From Marinobacter psychrophilus (GTDB lineage: Bacteria > Pseudomonadota > Gammaproteobacteria > Pseudomonadales > Oleiphilaceae): a stretch of DNA of 64,000 nucleotides. Below the pieces are notes generated by a model, which worked only from the letters and a program-made list of their open reading frames with translations, did not search any database and had not been told where the DNA came from. Positions within the stretch are counted from its first letter, which is position 1; every line of letters starts with the position of its first letter. Positions 18,132 to 27,683 of this stretch are shown piece by piece. The DNA is taken from contig NZ_CP011494.1 of assembly GCF_001043175.1 (NCBI RefSeq), forward strand, positions 3,782,001-3,846,000. Direction: 5' to 3'. The position numbers were made by a program, and so were the translations under genes.

Positions 18132-20192
18132 ATGAAAAACAGAGCCGGAAGACTCGGTAGCAGACAAGGTGGCAACAAACTGATTGCCGGGCTGACTACC
18201 GTGCTGATCGCACTTACCGTATTGCTGGTTGTGGTGCTGTTCATGGTTAACCGTGACAGCCAGTACGACCGCGAATACACGAACACCACCGCCGAACTGA
18301 GAGTGCTGTCGCAGCAGATCGCCAAAAACGCCACCGAGGCCGCCAGTGGCAATGCCAGCGCGTTTGACCAGCTAAGCAATACCCGCGACAGCTTCCGCCA
18401 GCTCTGGAACAATCTGACCGAGGGCGACCCGCAAACTGGCCTGCCCGCCAGTCAAGCCGCGGCTGCCAGCAATGTGCAGCAGCACTGGGATTCGGTGCGT
18501 GAAAACGCCGACATTATTCTGGCCACCCGCGACTCGGTCATGAACATGCGGGAAGTGACCAACACCCTCAGTGAAACCATCCCGCAAATGCAAGTTGAAT
18601 ACGAAGACATTTCTATGGTTCTTCAGGACAGCGGTGCCCCGGAAGCCCAGATTGCTCTGGCGCGACGTCAGTCGTTGCTGGCTGAGCGTATGTTCCGTTC
18701 AGTGAACAACGTGCTCTCCGGTGACGAAGACGCGGTGACCGCCGCCGACCGCTTTTTGACCGACGCCACCCAGTTTGGCCGCGTACTGAACGGCCAGCTT
18801 GACGGCAACAACGCGCTGGCCATTACCCGCGTTGCTAACGAAAATGCACTCTACGGGCTCGGGGCGGTCGCCGAGCTGTTCGAGTTCATTGCCAGCAACG
18901 CCGATGCGGTATTGCAAGCGTCTCCCGATCTGTTCAAAGTCTCCAACGCCGCCAACGACATCTTCGAAAACTCCGAAATTCTTCTCACAGAACTGTCCAA
19001 ATTGGCCACGGAACTGCGTGACCTTTCGGCCGCGCGAGTCATTAATCCTACTCTTGCCTTTGCGCTGCTGGCCGCCGCGATTGGTATCGTCGTGCTCATT
19101 GGTTTGGCGGTTTATAGTGAATCCCAGACCCGATTGACCAAAACCCAAACGCAGAATGACCAGAATCAGAACGCCATCTTACGTCTGCTGGACGAACTGG
19201 CCGACCTAGCCGACGGTGATCTGACCGCAGAGGCCACGGTAACCGAAGACTTTACTGGCGCCATCGCCGACTCAATCAACTACGCCATCGACCAGATGCG
19301 CGGACTGGTGCAAGCCATTCGCGGTACCGCAGTGCGAGTTGCTACAGCGGCTCAGGAAAGCCAGTCTACAGCTATGCAACTGGCCGACGCTTCCGAGCAC
19401 CAGGCACAGGAAATTGCCGGCGCCTCGGCAGCGGTTAACGAAATGGCCGTATCCATTGACCAGGTATCGTCTAACGCTGCAGAGTCGTCTGCGGTTGCGG
19501 AACGCTCGGTTGCCATCGCCAAAAAAGGCACCAACGTGGTGCAGAACACCATCCGCGGCATGGACAATATTCGCGAGCAAATTCAGGAAACCTCCAAGCG
19601 TATCAAACGTCTGGGCGAGTCATCCCAGGAAATCGGCGACATCGTGTCGTTGATCAACGACATTGCCGACCAAACCAACATCCTGTCGCTGAACGCCGCT
19701 ATTCAGGCTTCTATGGCGGGTGATGCCGGCCGTGGCTTTGCCGTTGTTGCAGACGAAGTACAACGGCTGGCTGAACGGTCTTCTGCCGCCACCAAGCAAA
19801 TCGAAGCTTTGGTAAAAACCATTCAGTCTGATACCAACGAAGCGGTTATCTCGATGGAGCACACCACTGCCGAAGTGGTTCGTGGCGCCCGCCTGGCGCA
19901 AGACGCAGGTGTCGCCCTCGAAGAAATCGAAAACGTTTCCACGAACCTGGCGGAGCTGATTCAAAACATCTCCAACGCGGCTCGTCAACAGTCTTCTTCT
20001 GCTTTGCACATTTCTAATACTATGAACGTCATTCAGGAAATCACCTCGCAGACCTCATCGGGCACCAATGCCACGGCGTACTCGATCGGTAATCTGGCAG
20101 ACATGGCCTTCGAGCTGCGTTCGTCGGTAGCAGGTTTCAAACTTCCAGAAGAAGACGAAGTCGCAGACACGAAGGTTCCGCTGGTGAGCTGA
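18132..20192 (+). CDS. pilJ: Twitching motility methyl-accepting chemoreceptor PilJ
   Basis: PilJ is the inner-membrane receptor of the Chp system; in Pseudomonas it interacts with pilin and surface cues. The 686-residue protein has membrane segments at about 18-40 and 308-327. The periplasmic region of about 265 residues between them contains two PilJ-type helical modules. A HAMP-like linker follows (about 330-390), then the methyl-accepting coiled coil. The conserved hairpin tip (NDIADQTNILSLNAAIQA and GRGFAVVADEVQRLAERS) lies near residues 508-560. A short tail without the CheR-docking pentapeptide ends the protein. Confidence 0.96.
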   Translation: MKNRAGRLGSRQGGNKLIAGLTTVLIALTVLLVVVLFMVNRDSQYDREYTNTTAELRVLSQQIAKNATEAASGNASAFDQLSNTRDSFRQLWNNLTEGDPQTGLPASQAAAASNVQQHWDSVRENADIILATRDSVMNMREVTNTLSETIPQMQVEYEDISMVLQDSGAPEAQIALARRQSLLAERMFRSVNNVLSGDEDAVTAADRFLTDATQFGRVLNGQLDGNNALAITRVANENALYGLGAVAELFEFIASNADAVLQASPDLFKVSNAANDIFENSEILLTELSKLATELRDLSAARVINPTLAFALLAAAIGIVVLIGLAVYSESQTRLTKTQTQNDQNQNAILRLLDELADLADGDLTAEATVTEDFTGAIADSINYAIDQMRGLVQAIRGTAVRVATAAQESQSTAMQLADASEHQAQEIAGASAAVNEMAVSIDQVSSNAAESSAVAERSVAIAKKGTNVVQNTIRGMDNIREQIQETSKRIKRLGESSQEIGDIVSLINDIADQTNILSLNAAIQASMAGDAGRGFAVVADEVQRLAERSSAATKQIEALVKTIQSDTNEAVISMEHTTAEVVRGARLAQDAGVALEEIENVSTNLAELIQNISNAARQQSSSALHISNTMNVIQEITSQTSSGTNATAYSIGNLADMAFELRSSVAGFKLPEEDEVADTKVPLVS

Positions 20193-20205
20193 GTCTGAAT
20201 CAGAG

Positions 20206-21117
20206 GTGGAAGCAGCAATGGCAAACGCCCCAGGCAATCAAACCGCAATGAGCGGCCGCTGGACACCAAAGCACTTCACCGCCATGGACGAAGGGCAGTT
20301 TGACCAGTGGCAAACGCTGTTGGAGCAGCGCACGGGCATGGCGTTGGCAAGCGAGCGGCGCTCGTTTTTAGAAACCAATCTCGGCATACGCATGCGCGAG
20401 CTTGGCTACTCAAGCTATCAGGACTATTACCAGGCGGTGGTTTGCGGTAGCGGTGCTATCCGTGAATGGGCCAGTCTGGTAGACCGGTTAACGATTCATG
20501 AAACCCGTTTTTTTCGTGACCCGGATGCCTGCCAGATGGTCGCCAATTATGTAAATGAACATTCGCGCGAACAACTGGCGCGGCGGCCTCTAGAGGCTTG
20601 GAGTGTTGGCTGCTCCAGCGGTGAGGAGCCCTACACTCTGGCCATGGTGTTAGCTGACTGTTTGCAACAGCGCGGCGTAGAGCCCTTGTTCGGGATAACC
20701 GCATCGGACATTAGTCCGGTAGTGCTTGAAAAAGCCCGCCGTGGTTACTTTACTCTGCGCCGGCTTGAAGGTATGAAACCGGAGTTTCAGGCCCGTTACT
20801 TCAGCCCGATTGACAACAAGCAGGTACAGATATGCAGTCGCCTTCGCGAGCGTGTGTGCTTTAATTGTTTGAATGTGCTGGACCTCGAAAGTGCGCCGAT
20901 TCATAGAATGAACATTATTTTTTGCCAGAATTTACTGATTTATTTTCACCGCTGGCGCCGCCAGGAGATCGTTCTGCATTTGGCAGAGCGTCTGGCCCCC
21001 GGTGGCCTGTTGATTTTGGGCCAGGGCGAGATAACCGAATGGCATCCACCCGGCTTACAACGGGTGCCCTCGGGACATGTACTGGCGTGGACCAAACGCC
21101 AGACTGACGACGAGTAA
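20206..21117 (+). CDS. pilK: Chemotaxis-type protein methyltransferase PilK (CheR-like)
   Basis: PilK is a CheR-family enzyme predicted to methylate glutamates of PilJ using S-adenosylmethionine. The 303-residue product has the N-terminal CheR helical region (RSFLETNLGIRMRELGY), TIHETRFFRDPDACQ, and the SAM-binding WSVGCSSGEEPYTLAM. INIIFCQNLLIYF is the usual late motif (RNVLIYF in most homologues). It starts 13 bases after pilJ and is followed at 12 bases by chpA. Confidence 0.94.
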   Translation: MEAAMANAPGNQTAMSGRWTPKHFTAMDEGQFDQWQTLLEQRTGMALASERRSFLETNLGIRMRELGYSSYQDYYQAVVCGSGAIREWASLVDRLTIHETRFFRDPDACQMVANYVNEHSREQLARRPLEAWSVGCSSGEEPYTLAMVLADCLQQRGVEPLFGITASDISPVVLEKARRGYFTLRRLEGMKPEFQARYFSPIDNKQVQICSRLRERVCFNCLNVLDLESAPIHRMNIIFCQNLLIYFHRWRRQEIVLHLAERLAPGGLLILGQGEITEWHPPGLQRVPSGHVLAWTKRQTDDE

Positions 21118-21128
21118 CCGGAGAGGTT

Positions 21129-24100
21129 ATGGGCAATAACCATGACAGTATCGCCCTCGACTGGGTTCGGGGTGAAATACAGAGCACGCTGGCTCAGGGC
21201 CAGCAGGCTCTGGAAAGCTATGTGGACAACCGTAAAGACGCGGCTCGTTTACGCTTTTGCCTGAACTATCTCCACCAAGTGCACGGCACACTGCGAATGG
21301 TCGAGCTTTACGGCGCCTCCCTGCTAACCGAAGAGATGGAAAAACTTACCCAAGCCATTCTGGACAACCAGGTTGACAGCGAAAACGAAGCTGTTGAGGT
21401 GCTAATGCAGGCCATTCTGCAGTTGCCGCAATACCTCGACCATATTGACAGAAGCAGTGACGATTTCCCGCTGGTACTGCTGCCCTTATTGAATGATCTG
21501 CGTGCCGCACGCGGCGAAGCATTGTTATCTGACACCTCTTTGTTCAAGCCCGATATGTCGCCGGCGCGCGCCCGCGGCACAATAAAAGACGGCCGGTTGC
21601 AAGAACCGAAAGTGCGCGACCATGTGCGCAAACTGCGGCAAATGTATCAGTTCGCGCTGGCAGGAGTAGTGCGGGAAGCCGACCTGGACGCCAACTTTGA
21701 TTACATGCAAAAAGTAATCAAACGCTTGGTTCGGCTATGTCAAAAAACGCCGCGGGGTGAGCTGTGGAAAGCCGCCGCTGGTTTTGTCGAAACACTTCAG
21801 CTTAAAGCCAACCCGGTTAACGCGGCTGTAAAGTCGCTGCTGCGGGAGCTGGATAGCGAAATTCGCCAACTAACAGAAAATCCGGACACGGCCTTGGCAC
21901 ACCCGGCGCCAGAGGCTTTGTTCAAAAATCTACTGTATTATGTAGCCCGCGCCCGCGAACTCGATTCACCTCGAATAGAAGCTCTGCGCACTGATTACCA
22001 GCTAGCCCAGGCATTACCTTCTGATGATGATGTAGATGCAGCACGTTCACGGGTCAGCGGCCCTAATCGCGATGCCATCCAGTCTGTTGTGCACGCCCTC
22101 AACGAAGAGCTCGCCAAGCTCAAAGACTTGCTGGACCTGTTTGTCCGCGCCGACCTGCGCAGCAACGATGAACTCGAAGACCTAGTCCCAGGTTTACAGC
22201 AGGTAGCCAACACCCTTGCGGTTATTGGTCTGGACGTGCCGCGTAAAGTAGTCAACGAACAGATTGATCTGGTGGCCCAACTGGCCCGTCAGGATCAGCG
22301 TGTATCCGATAACACGCTGATGGACATCGCCGGCGCCCTGCTCTATGTGGAAGCCAGTTTGGCAAATCTGGGCCAGGACGGCCAGCATGAAGATACCGAC
22401 CAGCGCGACTTGCTGAACCCTGGTTCGCGGGAGCTGGGGGATGCCAACGGTGCACTGCTGAAGGAGTCTCGCAACACTCTGGAACAGGCCAAATCGGCCG
22501 TCGTCAACTTTATTGCCTCACAGTGGGACACCCGTGAGATTGAACACCTGCCGGCGCTGCTGCACAGCATCTGCGGTGGTCTGAGGTTGATACCGCTTGA
22601 GCGCGCCAGCGATTTGCTGGAAGCCATGGAACGCTACATCACCGACGTGCTGCTGAGCGGTCGCGAGGTGCCCAACTGGCAAGAACTGGATACCCTGGCC
22701 GATGCTGTTACCAGCATCGAGTACTATCTAGAACGCTTGAATGACGGGATCCGCGACAACGACAACGTGTTGCGGGTGGCGGAAATCAGTCTAGAAAGCT
22801 TGGGTTTCCCGGCAGGCAAGGCGCCTACCTGGCGCCCCAGAGCTGACATCAACGAAGCCGACATCCCCCTAGTGGACACGCCATTGCTGGATGCACCCCT
22901 GCTGGACGCCGTATCAGCGCCCACCTTAGACACGGGTGTACCCGCGGACGAACTGTTGGATGACGAAATTGTTGATATTTTCATCGAGGAAGCCGAAGAA
23001 GTTCTGGCGACCATCCATAATTACTATCCACGCTTACAGCGGAATCACGACGACCGTGCAGCGCTGGCCGAAATGCGCCGCGCCTATCACACATTCAAAG
23101 GCAGCGGCCGCCTGGTGGGCGCCAGCAGCCTGAGCGAACTGGCCTGGGCGGTTGAAAACCTGCTGAACAAACTGATTGATCAAACGGTCAAACCCAACGA
23201 TGACGTGTTTTCTCTGATCTCTGACGCCAACGCGCATCTACCGCAGCTGATCAATCAGTTCCGCGCCGGCAACCCGCAGGGCGACGTTGCCAACCTGGTT
23301 GCTCGTGCCGAAGCCATCACTACCACACGCCGCGCAGATACCAATACCAATACCAATACCAATACCAATACTGCAATCAATACGCCCGCCAGCGCCACAG
23401 ACCGCACCGATAGCCCGCAAAGCGAGTTGATTGACGACGAAATCCTGGAAGTTTTCATCGAAGAGGCCGGTGAAGTATTAGCCAGTATTGATGAATACAT
23501 GCCTATGTTGTTGCGTCACTATGGCGATCGTAGCGCCTTAGGTGAAGTGCGCCGCGCCTTTCACACCCTCAAAGGCAGCGGCCGTATGGTCGGCGCCGAC
23601 GTGATCGGCGAGTTGGCATGGTCTGTGGAAAATCTGCTGAACCGAGTGCTTGACGGCAGCCGCAGCATGAGTGACGCCGTTGCCTCTCTGCTTGGCGATG
23701 TTATCGCGATTTTGCCGGCGTTGGTCAGTGATTTTGAACAACATCGCACTCCAACCGTTGACACCCATGAAGCACAAGCCCGCGCCCATGCACTCGCCGA
23801 CGGCAAAGACATGCTGGCTGCCACTGGCGCAGTTGCCGCAAGCGAAGCCGCCACGGGCGATGTTCTGCAGTCACCCGAGGCAAGGTCCGAGCCAGACGAC
23901 GAGTCAGACGTAGACCAACTTCTGCTGGACATTTTCGAGAGCGAGGCCCTGTCTCACCTAAAAACGGTGGAAGCCTATATTGCCAGCGCTGCAGATAAAC
24001 AAACCACAGCCTATACCGACGAACTAACACGGGCACTGCATACCCTTAAAGGCAGCGCTCACACCACCGGCATAACGCCCATTGCCGATTTGGTTACCCC

Positions 24101-27100
24101 CCTTGAGCGCTTTGTGAAAGACGCCCGCGCTGAAAACAAACGGTGCGACCGCGATGCTATCTCCTTGTTAGAGCAAGGCGTGTTGTTGTTAAACCAAGGC
24201 CTGTTGCAACTTCACAGCCAGCCACTGGCAGAATTACCGGGCAGCCGCGAGTTCCTGGAGCAACTGGAACAGCTGGCTAGCGCTACCTTGAAGGGTGCCA
24301 GCTACGATGATACCCAGCTATCGTCGGCCAATAGCCGCTCCGCTTTGCTAGAACTCTTTGTTAACGACGACATCGACATCGTGCTTAACGCCAGTAGCAT
24401 ACTGGACCGCTGGACTGCCAACCCCGCTAATAGCCAGGCCCTTGAACAGTTGCGTCACGAACTGACGCGGCTGACCGCGGCTACCGAAATTGCCGGCCTG
24501 GACGACATAGCCACGTTGTCGGCGGCGCTGCAAGGCAGCTACAGCGTTCTGGCTGACAGCGACCGCGAGCCAAAGCCCGAACTTCAGGCCTGCCTGCACC
24601 TGGCCCATGAGCAGCTGATCAACATGATGGACCAGGCCGCAGCTGGACTGACTATCGACAGCGCAGATCCGCTGCGTCAACAACTGATGGATCTTACCGA
24701 TGATGTTCTGGCCAGCGATGCCTTCCTCGACGAGTTCCAGCAAGGCGAAGAGCTAAATCAACACCAAAAAATAGACAACGAACCGGCAGCTGCTGAGATA
24801 ACATTTGAAGCACCCATGCCGCCCTACACGCCGGATACGGACGACGACATAGATCACGAAGTGCTGGAGATTTTCCAGGAAGAAGCCCGCGAGTTGATCG
24901 ACAGCACCGCCGACGCACTTCAGCGCTTCAGTCAGGACAGCGGCAATCACGATTTATTGCGATTGCTGCAACGAGACCTGCACACTCTCAAAGGCGGTGC
25001 CCGCCTGAGTAAAGTGGGCAGTATTGGTGATCTGGCCCACGAACTGGAAACCCTGTTCGAAGGGCTGGTTCAGCAACAACTGGTAATATCGCCGGTGCTG
25101 TCTGACTTGCTGTTTAGCTGTCACGACCGTCTGGCTAGCATGGTAGAAACGCTGGAAAATGGCGACAGCCCACGCTCAGCGCCCGACCTGATCGCAGAAA
25201 TACAACGTTATTCCAGCAACGCTGCAAACGCTGATGCCGATCACTCCCCGGTTGTTTTGCAACCGGAGTCAAGCCCAGACGCACACGACACCAACAGTGT
25301 AACCACCGACCCGGAACTGATGGGCATCTTCCTGGAAGAAGCCTATGACCTGATCAACGCCACCGGCAGCGCACTGCACAGCTGGAGCGAGAATCCCGAA
25401 AACAGCATGCTTGCCGCCGAATTGCAGCGCGACGTGCACACTCTGAAAGGCGGCGCACGAATGGCGGGCGCAGACGCCATGGGTGATCTAGCACACGCTC
25501 TGGAGGATTTGTTCGAGCGGATTACGCGGGGCGAACTGAAGCCCAGGCCAGAGTTGTACGAACTTCTGTTTGCCTGTCACGACCGCCTGGCCGCCATGGT
25601 GGAACAAATTGCCACCGGCAAAGCCTGCCCACCAGCTCAGGATCTGATCGCGCAGGTGCATCAGCTGCATCCGCCACAACAGACCGAGCCTTCAGCGCTG
25701 GATCAAAAGCCTGCGATAGTAAAACAGGACGTCGAGCAGGAAGCGGCACAGGAAACGCCGGCACCAGAGCAGCAGCAAGTGCCCTCTGTTGCAGTGCCCA
25801 AGCCAAAGCCTGCGCGCGCGCAAACCCGCAAGCCCCTGCGCACCGCGCAAAAAACCATTCGGGTGTCGGCGCCGCTGCTTGACGAGCTGGTCAATCTGGC
25901 GGGCGAAACCAGTATTACCCGCGGCCGCCTGGAACAGCAAACCAGTGATTTTAGCCACACTCTGGAAGAAATGACCGCCACTATTGAGCGCTTGCGCGAA
26001 CAACTGCGGCGCATGGACATCGAAACCGAAACCCAGATTCTGTTCCGCGCCGAAAAAGAGCTCGGGCCCGATTACGGTGAAGACTTCGACCCACTGGAAA
26101 TGGATCGTTATTCGTCTATACAGCAGCTATCGCGGGCTCTGTCGGAATCGTCTTCCGACCTGATCGATCTGCGCCAAACCTTGGCCGACCGGATTCGCGA
26201 CACCGAAACCCTGCTGGTGCAGCAGTCACGTATCAATACGGAACTGCAAGAAGGTCTGATGAAGACCCGCATGATTCCATTCGCCTCGGTGGTGTCGCGT
26301 TTACGCCGTATCGTGCGCCAAATCAGCACCGAGCTAGACAAGAAAGCCAATTTTGAGGTGTACAACGCCGAAGGCGAAATGGACCGCAACGTTCTGGAGC
26401 GGATGATTGCGCCTTTGGAGCACATGCTGCGTAACGCGCTGGGCCATGGCGTTGAATCGCCCGCAGAGCGTCTGGCCGCAGGCAAAGCAGAAACAGGGGA
26501 AATCAGCCTGTCGCTGCAACGCGAAGGCGGCGACGTTGTTCTGCGCATGCGGGATGATGGCGCCGGCATTTCTACCGAGCAGGTACGTAACAAAGCCGTC
26601 AGTCAGGGTCTGATCGGCCCAAATGATTTACTGACAGAGCGCGAGGTTCTGCAGCTAATCATGACACCAGGCTTTTCAACCGCCAAGGAGGTTACCCAGG
26701 TATCCGGCCGAGGCGTTGGCATGGACGTGGTAGCGTCAGAAATCAAACAGCTGGGTGGCAGCCTCGACATTCACTCCAGCGCAGGCCACGGCACTACATT
26801 TACCGTTCGGCTACCGTTTACTGTGTCGGTTAACCGTGCCTTGATGGTCACCAGCGGCGACAATTTCTACGCCATACCGCTGAACACCATTGAAGGCATA
26901 GTGCGGGTGAGCGCCTACGAGCTGGAAGAATATTACAAACCCGAAGCGCCGCTGTACGAGTACGCTGGTCAGGAATATCGCCTGCAATATCTGGGCAATT
27001 TGCTGAACAGCGAATACCAGCCCAAGCTTCAGGGCCAGGCACTGCCACTGCCAGTTATTTTGGTGCGCGGCGCAGAGCAACCTATGGCCCTGCAGGTCGA

Positions 27101-27683
27101 CAGCCTCGTGGGCAGCCGCGAAATTGTGGTGAAATCTCTGGGGCCTCAGTTCAACTCTGTGCGTGGCGTATCTGGCGGCACCATTCTGGGTGACGGAAAT
27201 GTGGTGGTTATTCTTGATCTGCCAGCAATGATCCGCTCCGACATACTGTCAGAGCAGCAGCGCACCAGCTTCAAAACAGACCAGCCGCGCCAGAAACCGC
27301 GACTTCACCAGCGCGCCACGCTAGTGATGGTGGTCGATGATTCCGTAACCGTGCGTAAGGTGACGTCGCGCCTGCTTGAACGCAACGGTATGGAAGTCAT
27401 TACCGCCAAAGACGGCTTGGATGCCGTAACCCAGTTGCAGGATTACCGGCCTGATATCATTCTGCTGGATATTGAAATGCCACGTATGGATGGCTTTGAA
27501 GTAGCCGGCTTTATTCGCCACGACGACGTTTTGCGAAATACACCCATTTGCATGATTACCTCCCGTACCGGTGAAAAGCATCGTGAGCGTGCATTAGCCA
27601 TCGGCGTTAACGAGTATCTGGGTAAGCCGTTTCAGGAGGCCACGCTGCTGGAGGCCATTCGCAGGCTGACAGGTACCCAATGA
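21129..27683 (+). CDS. chpA: ChpA, giant hybrid CheA-type histidine kinase of the Pil-Chp system
   Basis: ChpA is the central kinase that phosphorylates PilG and PilH. The 2184-residue protein has a long array of phosphotransfer modules. Five have the canonical HTxKG motif, with phospho-His at about 654, 812, 971, 1285 and 1437. Degenerate copies lie near H49 (HQVHG) and H479 (HSICG). A module near residue 1113 has Thr in the His position (TRLTAATEIAG against HTLKGGARMAG). The CheA core follows: dimerisation from about 1577, ATP-binding N box LEHMLRNALGHGVE and G boxes DDGAGIS and GRGVGMDVV, and a CheW-like domain from about 1897. The receiver at 2064-2184 has its acceptor at D2114. P. aeruginosa ChpA likewise has His, Ser and Thr modules. 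The linker between H654 and H812 carries an Asn-Thr repeat. Confidence 0.97.
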   Translation: MGNNHDSIALDWVRGEIQSTLAQGQQALESYVDNRKDAARLRFCLNYLHQVHGTLRMVELYGASLLTEEMEKLTQAILDNQVDSENEAVEVLMQAILQLPQYLDHIDRSSDDFPLVLLPLLNDLRAARGEALLSDTSLFKPDMSPARARGTIKDGRLQEPKVRDHVRKLRQMYQFALAGVVREADLDANFDYMQKVIKRLVRLCQKTPRGELWKAAAGFVETLQLKANPVNAAVKSLLRELDSEIRQLTENPDTALAHPAPEALFKNLLYYVARARELDSPRIEALRTDYQLAQALPSDDDVDAARSRVSGPNRDAIQSVVHALNEELAKLKDLLDLFVRADLRSNDELEDLVPGLQQVANTLAVIGLDVPRKVVNEQIDLVAQLARQDQRVSDNTLMDIAGALLYVEASLANLGQDGQHEDTDQRDLLNPGSRELGDANGALLKESRNTLEQAKSAVVNFIASQWDTREIEHLPALLHSICGGLRLIPLERASDLLEAMERYITDVLLSGREVPNWQELDTLADAVTSIEYYLERLNDGIRDNDNVLRVAEISLESLGFPAGKAPTWRPRADINEADIPLVDTPLLDAPLLDAVSAPTLDTGVPADELLDDEIVDIFIEEAEEVLATIHNYYPRLQRNHDDRAALAEMRRAYHTFKGSGRLVGASSLSELAWAVENLLNKLIDQTVKPNDDVFSLISDANAHLPQLINQFRAGNPQGDVANLVARAEAITTTRRADTNTNTNTNTNTAINTPASATDRTDSPQSELIDDEILEVFIEEAGEVLASIDEYMPMLLRHYGDRSALGEVRRAFHTLKGSGRMVGADVIGELAWSVENLLNRVLDGSRSMSDAVASLLGDVIAILPALVSDFEQHRTPTVDTHEAQARAHALADGKDMLAATGAVAASEAATGDVLQSPEARSEPDDESDVDQLLLDIFESEALSHLKTVEAYIASAADKQTTAYTDELTRALHTLKGSAHTTGITPIADLVTPLERFVKDARAENKRCDRDAISLLEQGVLLLNQGLLQLHSQPLAELPGSREFLEQLEQLASATLKGASYDDTQLSSANSRSALLELFVNDDIDIVLNASSILDRWTANPANSQALEQLRHELTRLTAATEIAGLDDIATLSAALQGSYSVLADSDREPKPELQACLHLAHEQLINMMDQAAAGLTIDSADPLRQQLMDLTDDVLASDAFLDEFQQGEELNQHQKIDNEPAAAEITFEAPMPPYTPDTDDDIDHEVLEIFQEEARELIDSTADALQRFSQDSGNHDLLRLLQRDLHTLKGGARLSKVGSIGDLAHELETLFEGLVQQQLVISPVLSDLLFSCHDRLASMVETLENGDSPRSAPDLIAEIQRYSSNAANADADHSPVVLQPESSPDAHDTNSVTTDPELMGIFLEEAYDLINATGSALHSWSENPENSMLAAELQRDVHTLKGGARMAGADAMGDLAHALEDLFERITRGELKPRPELYELLFACHDRLAAMVEQIATGKACPPAQDLIAQVHQLHPPQQTEPSALDQKPAIVKQDVEQEAAQETPAPEQQQVPSVAVPKPKPARAQTRKPLRTAQKTIRVSAPLLDELVNLAGETSITRGRLEQQTSDFSHTLEEMTATIERLREQLRRMDIETETQILFRAEKELGPDYGEDFDPLEMDRYSSIQQLSRALSESSSDLIDLRQTLADRIRDTETLLVQQSRINTELQEGLMKTRMIPFASVVSRLRRIVRQISTELDKKANFEVYNAEGEMDRNVLERMIAPLEHMLRNALGHGVESPAERLAAGKAETGEISLSLQREGGDVVLRMRDDGAGISTEQVRNKAVSQGLIGPNDLLTEREVLQLIMTPGFSTAKEVTQVSGRGVGMDVVASEIKQLGGSLDIHSSAGHGTTFTVRLPFTVSVNRALMVTSGDNFYAIPLNTIEGIVRVSAYELEEYYKPEAPLYEYAGQEYRLQYLGNLLNSEYQPKLQGQALPLPVILVRGAEQPMALQVDSLVGSREIVVKSLGPQFNSVRGVSGGTILGDGNVVVILDLPAMIRSDILSEQQRTSFKTDQPRQKPRLHQRATLVMVVDDSVTVRKVTSRLLERNGMEVITAKDGLDAVTQLQDYRPDIILLDIEMPRMDGFEVAGFIRHDDVLRNTPICMITSRTGEKHRERALAIGVNEYLGKPFQEATLLEAIRRLTGTQ
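23339..23371 (+). repeat. In-frame hexanucleotide tandem repeat (TACCAA) in chpA
   Basis: Five exact copies of TACCAA are followed by a partial TAC. They encode alternating Asn-Thr in the linker between two Hpt domains of ChpA. Because the unit is six bases, copy-number changes by slippage would lengthen or shorten the linker by two residues without a frameshift. Confidence 0.95.

Noticed and set aside
23339..23371. Possible CRISPR or phase-variable repeat
   Set aside because: The unit is only six bases with no spacers, so it is not CRISPR; the unit is a multiple of three, so copy changes cannot switch the gene off.
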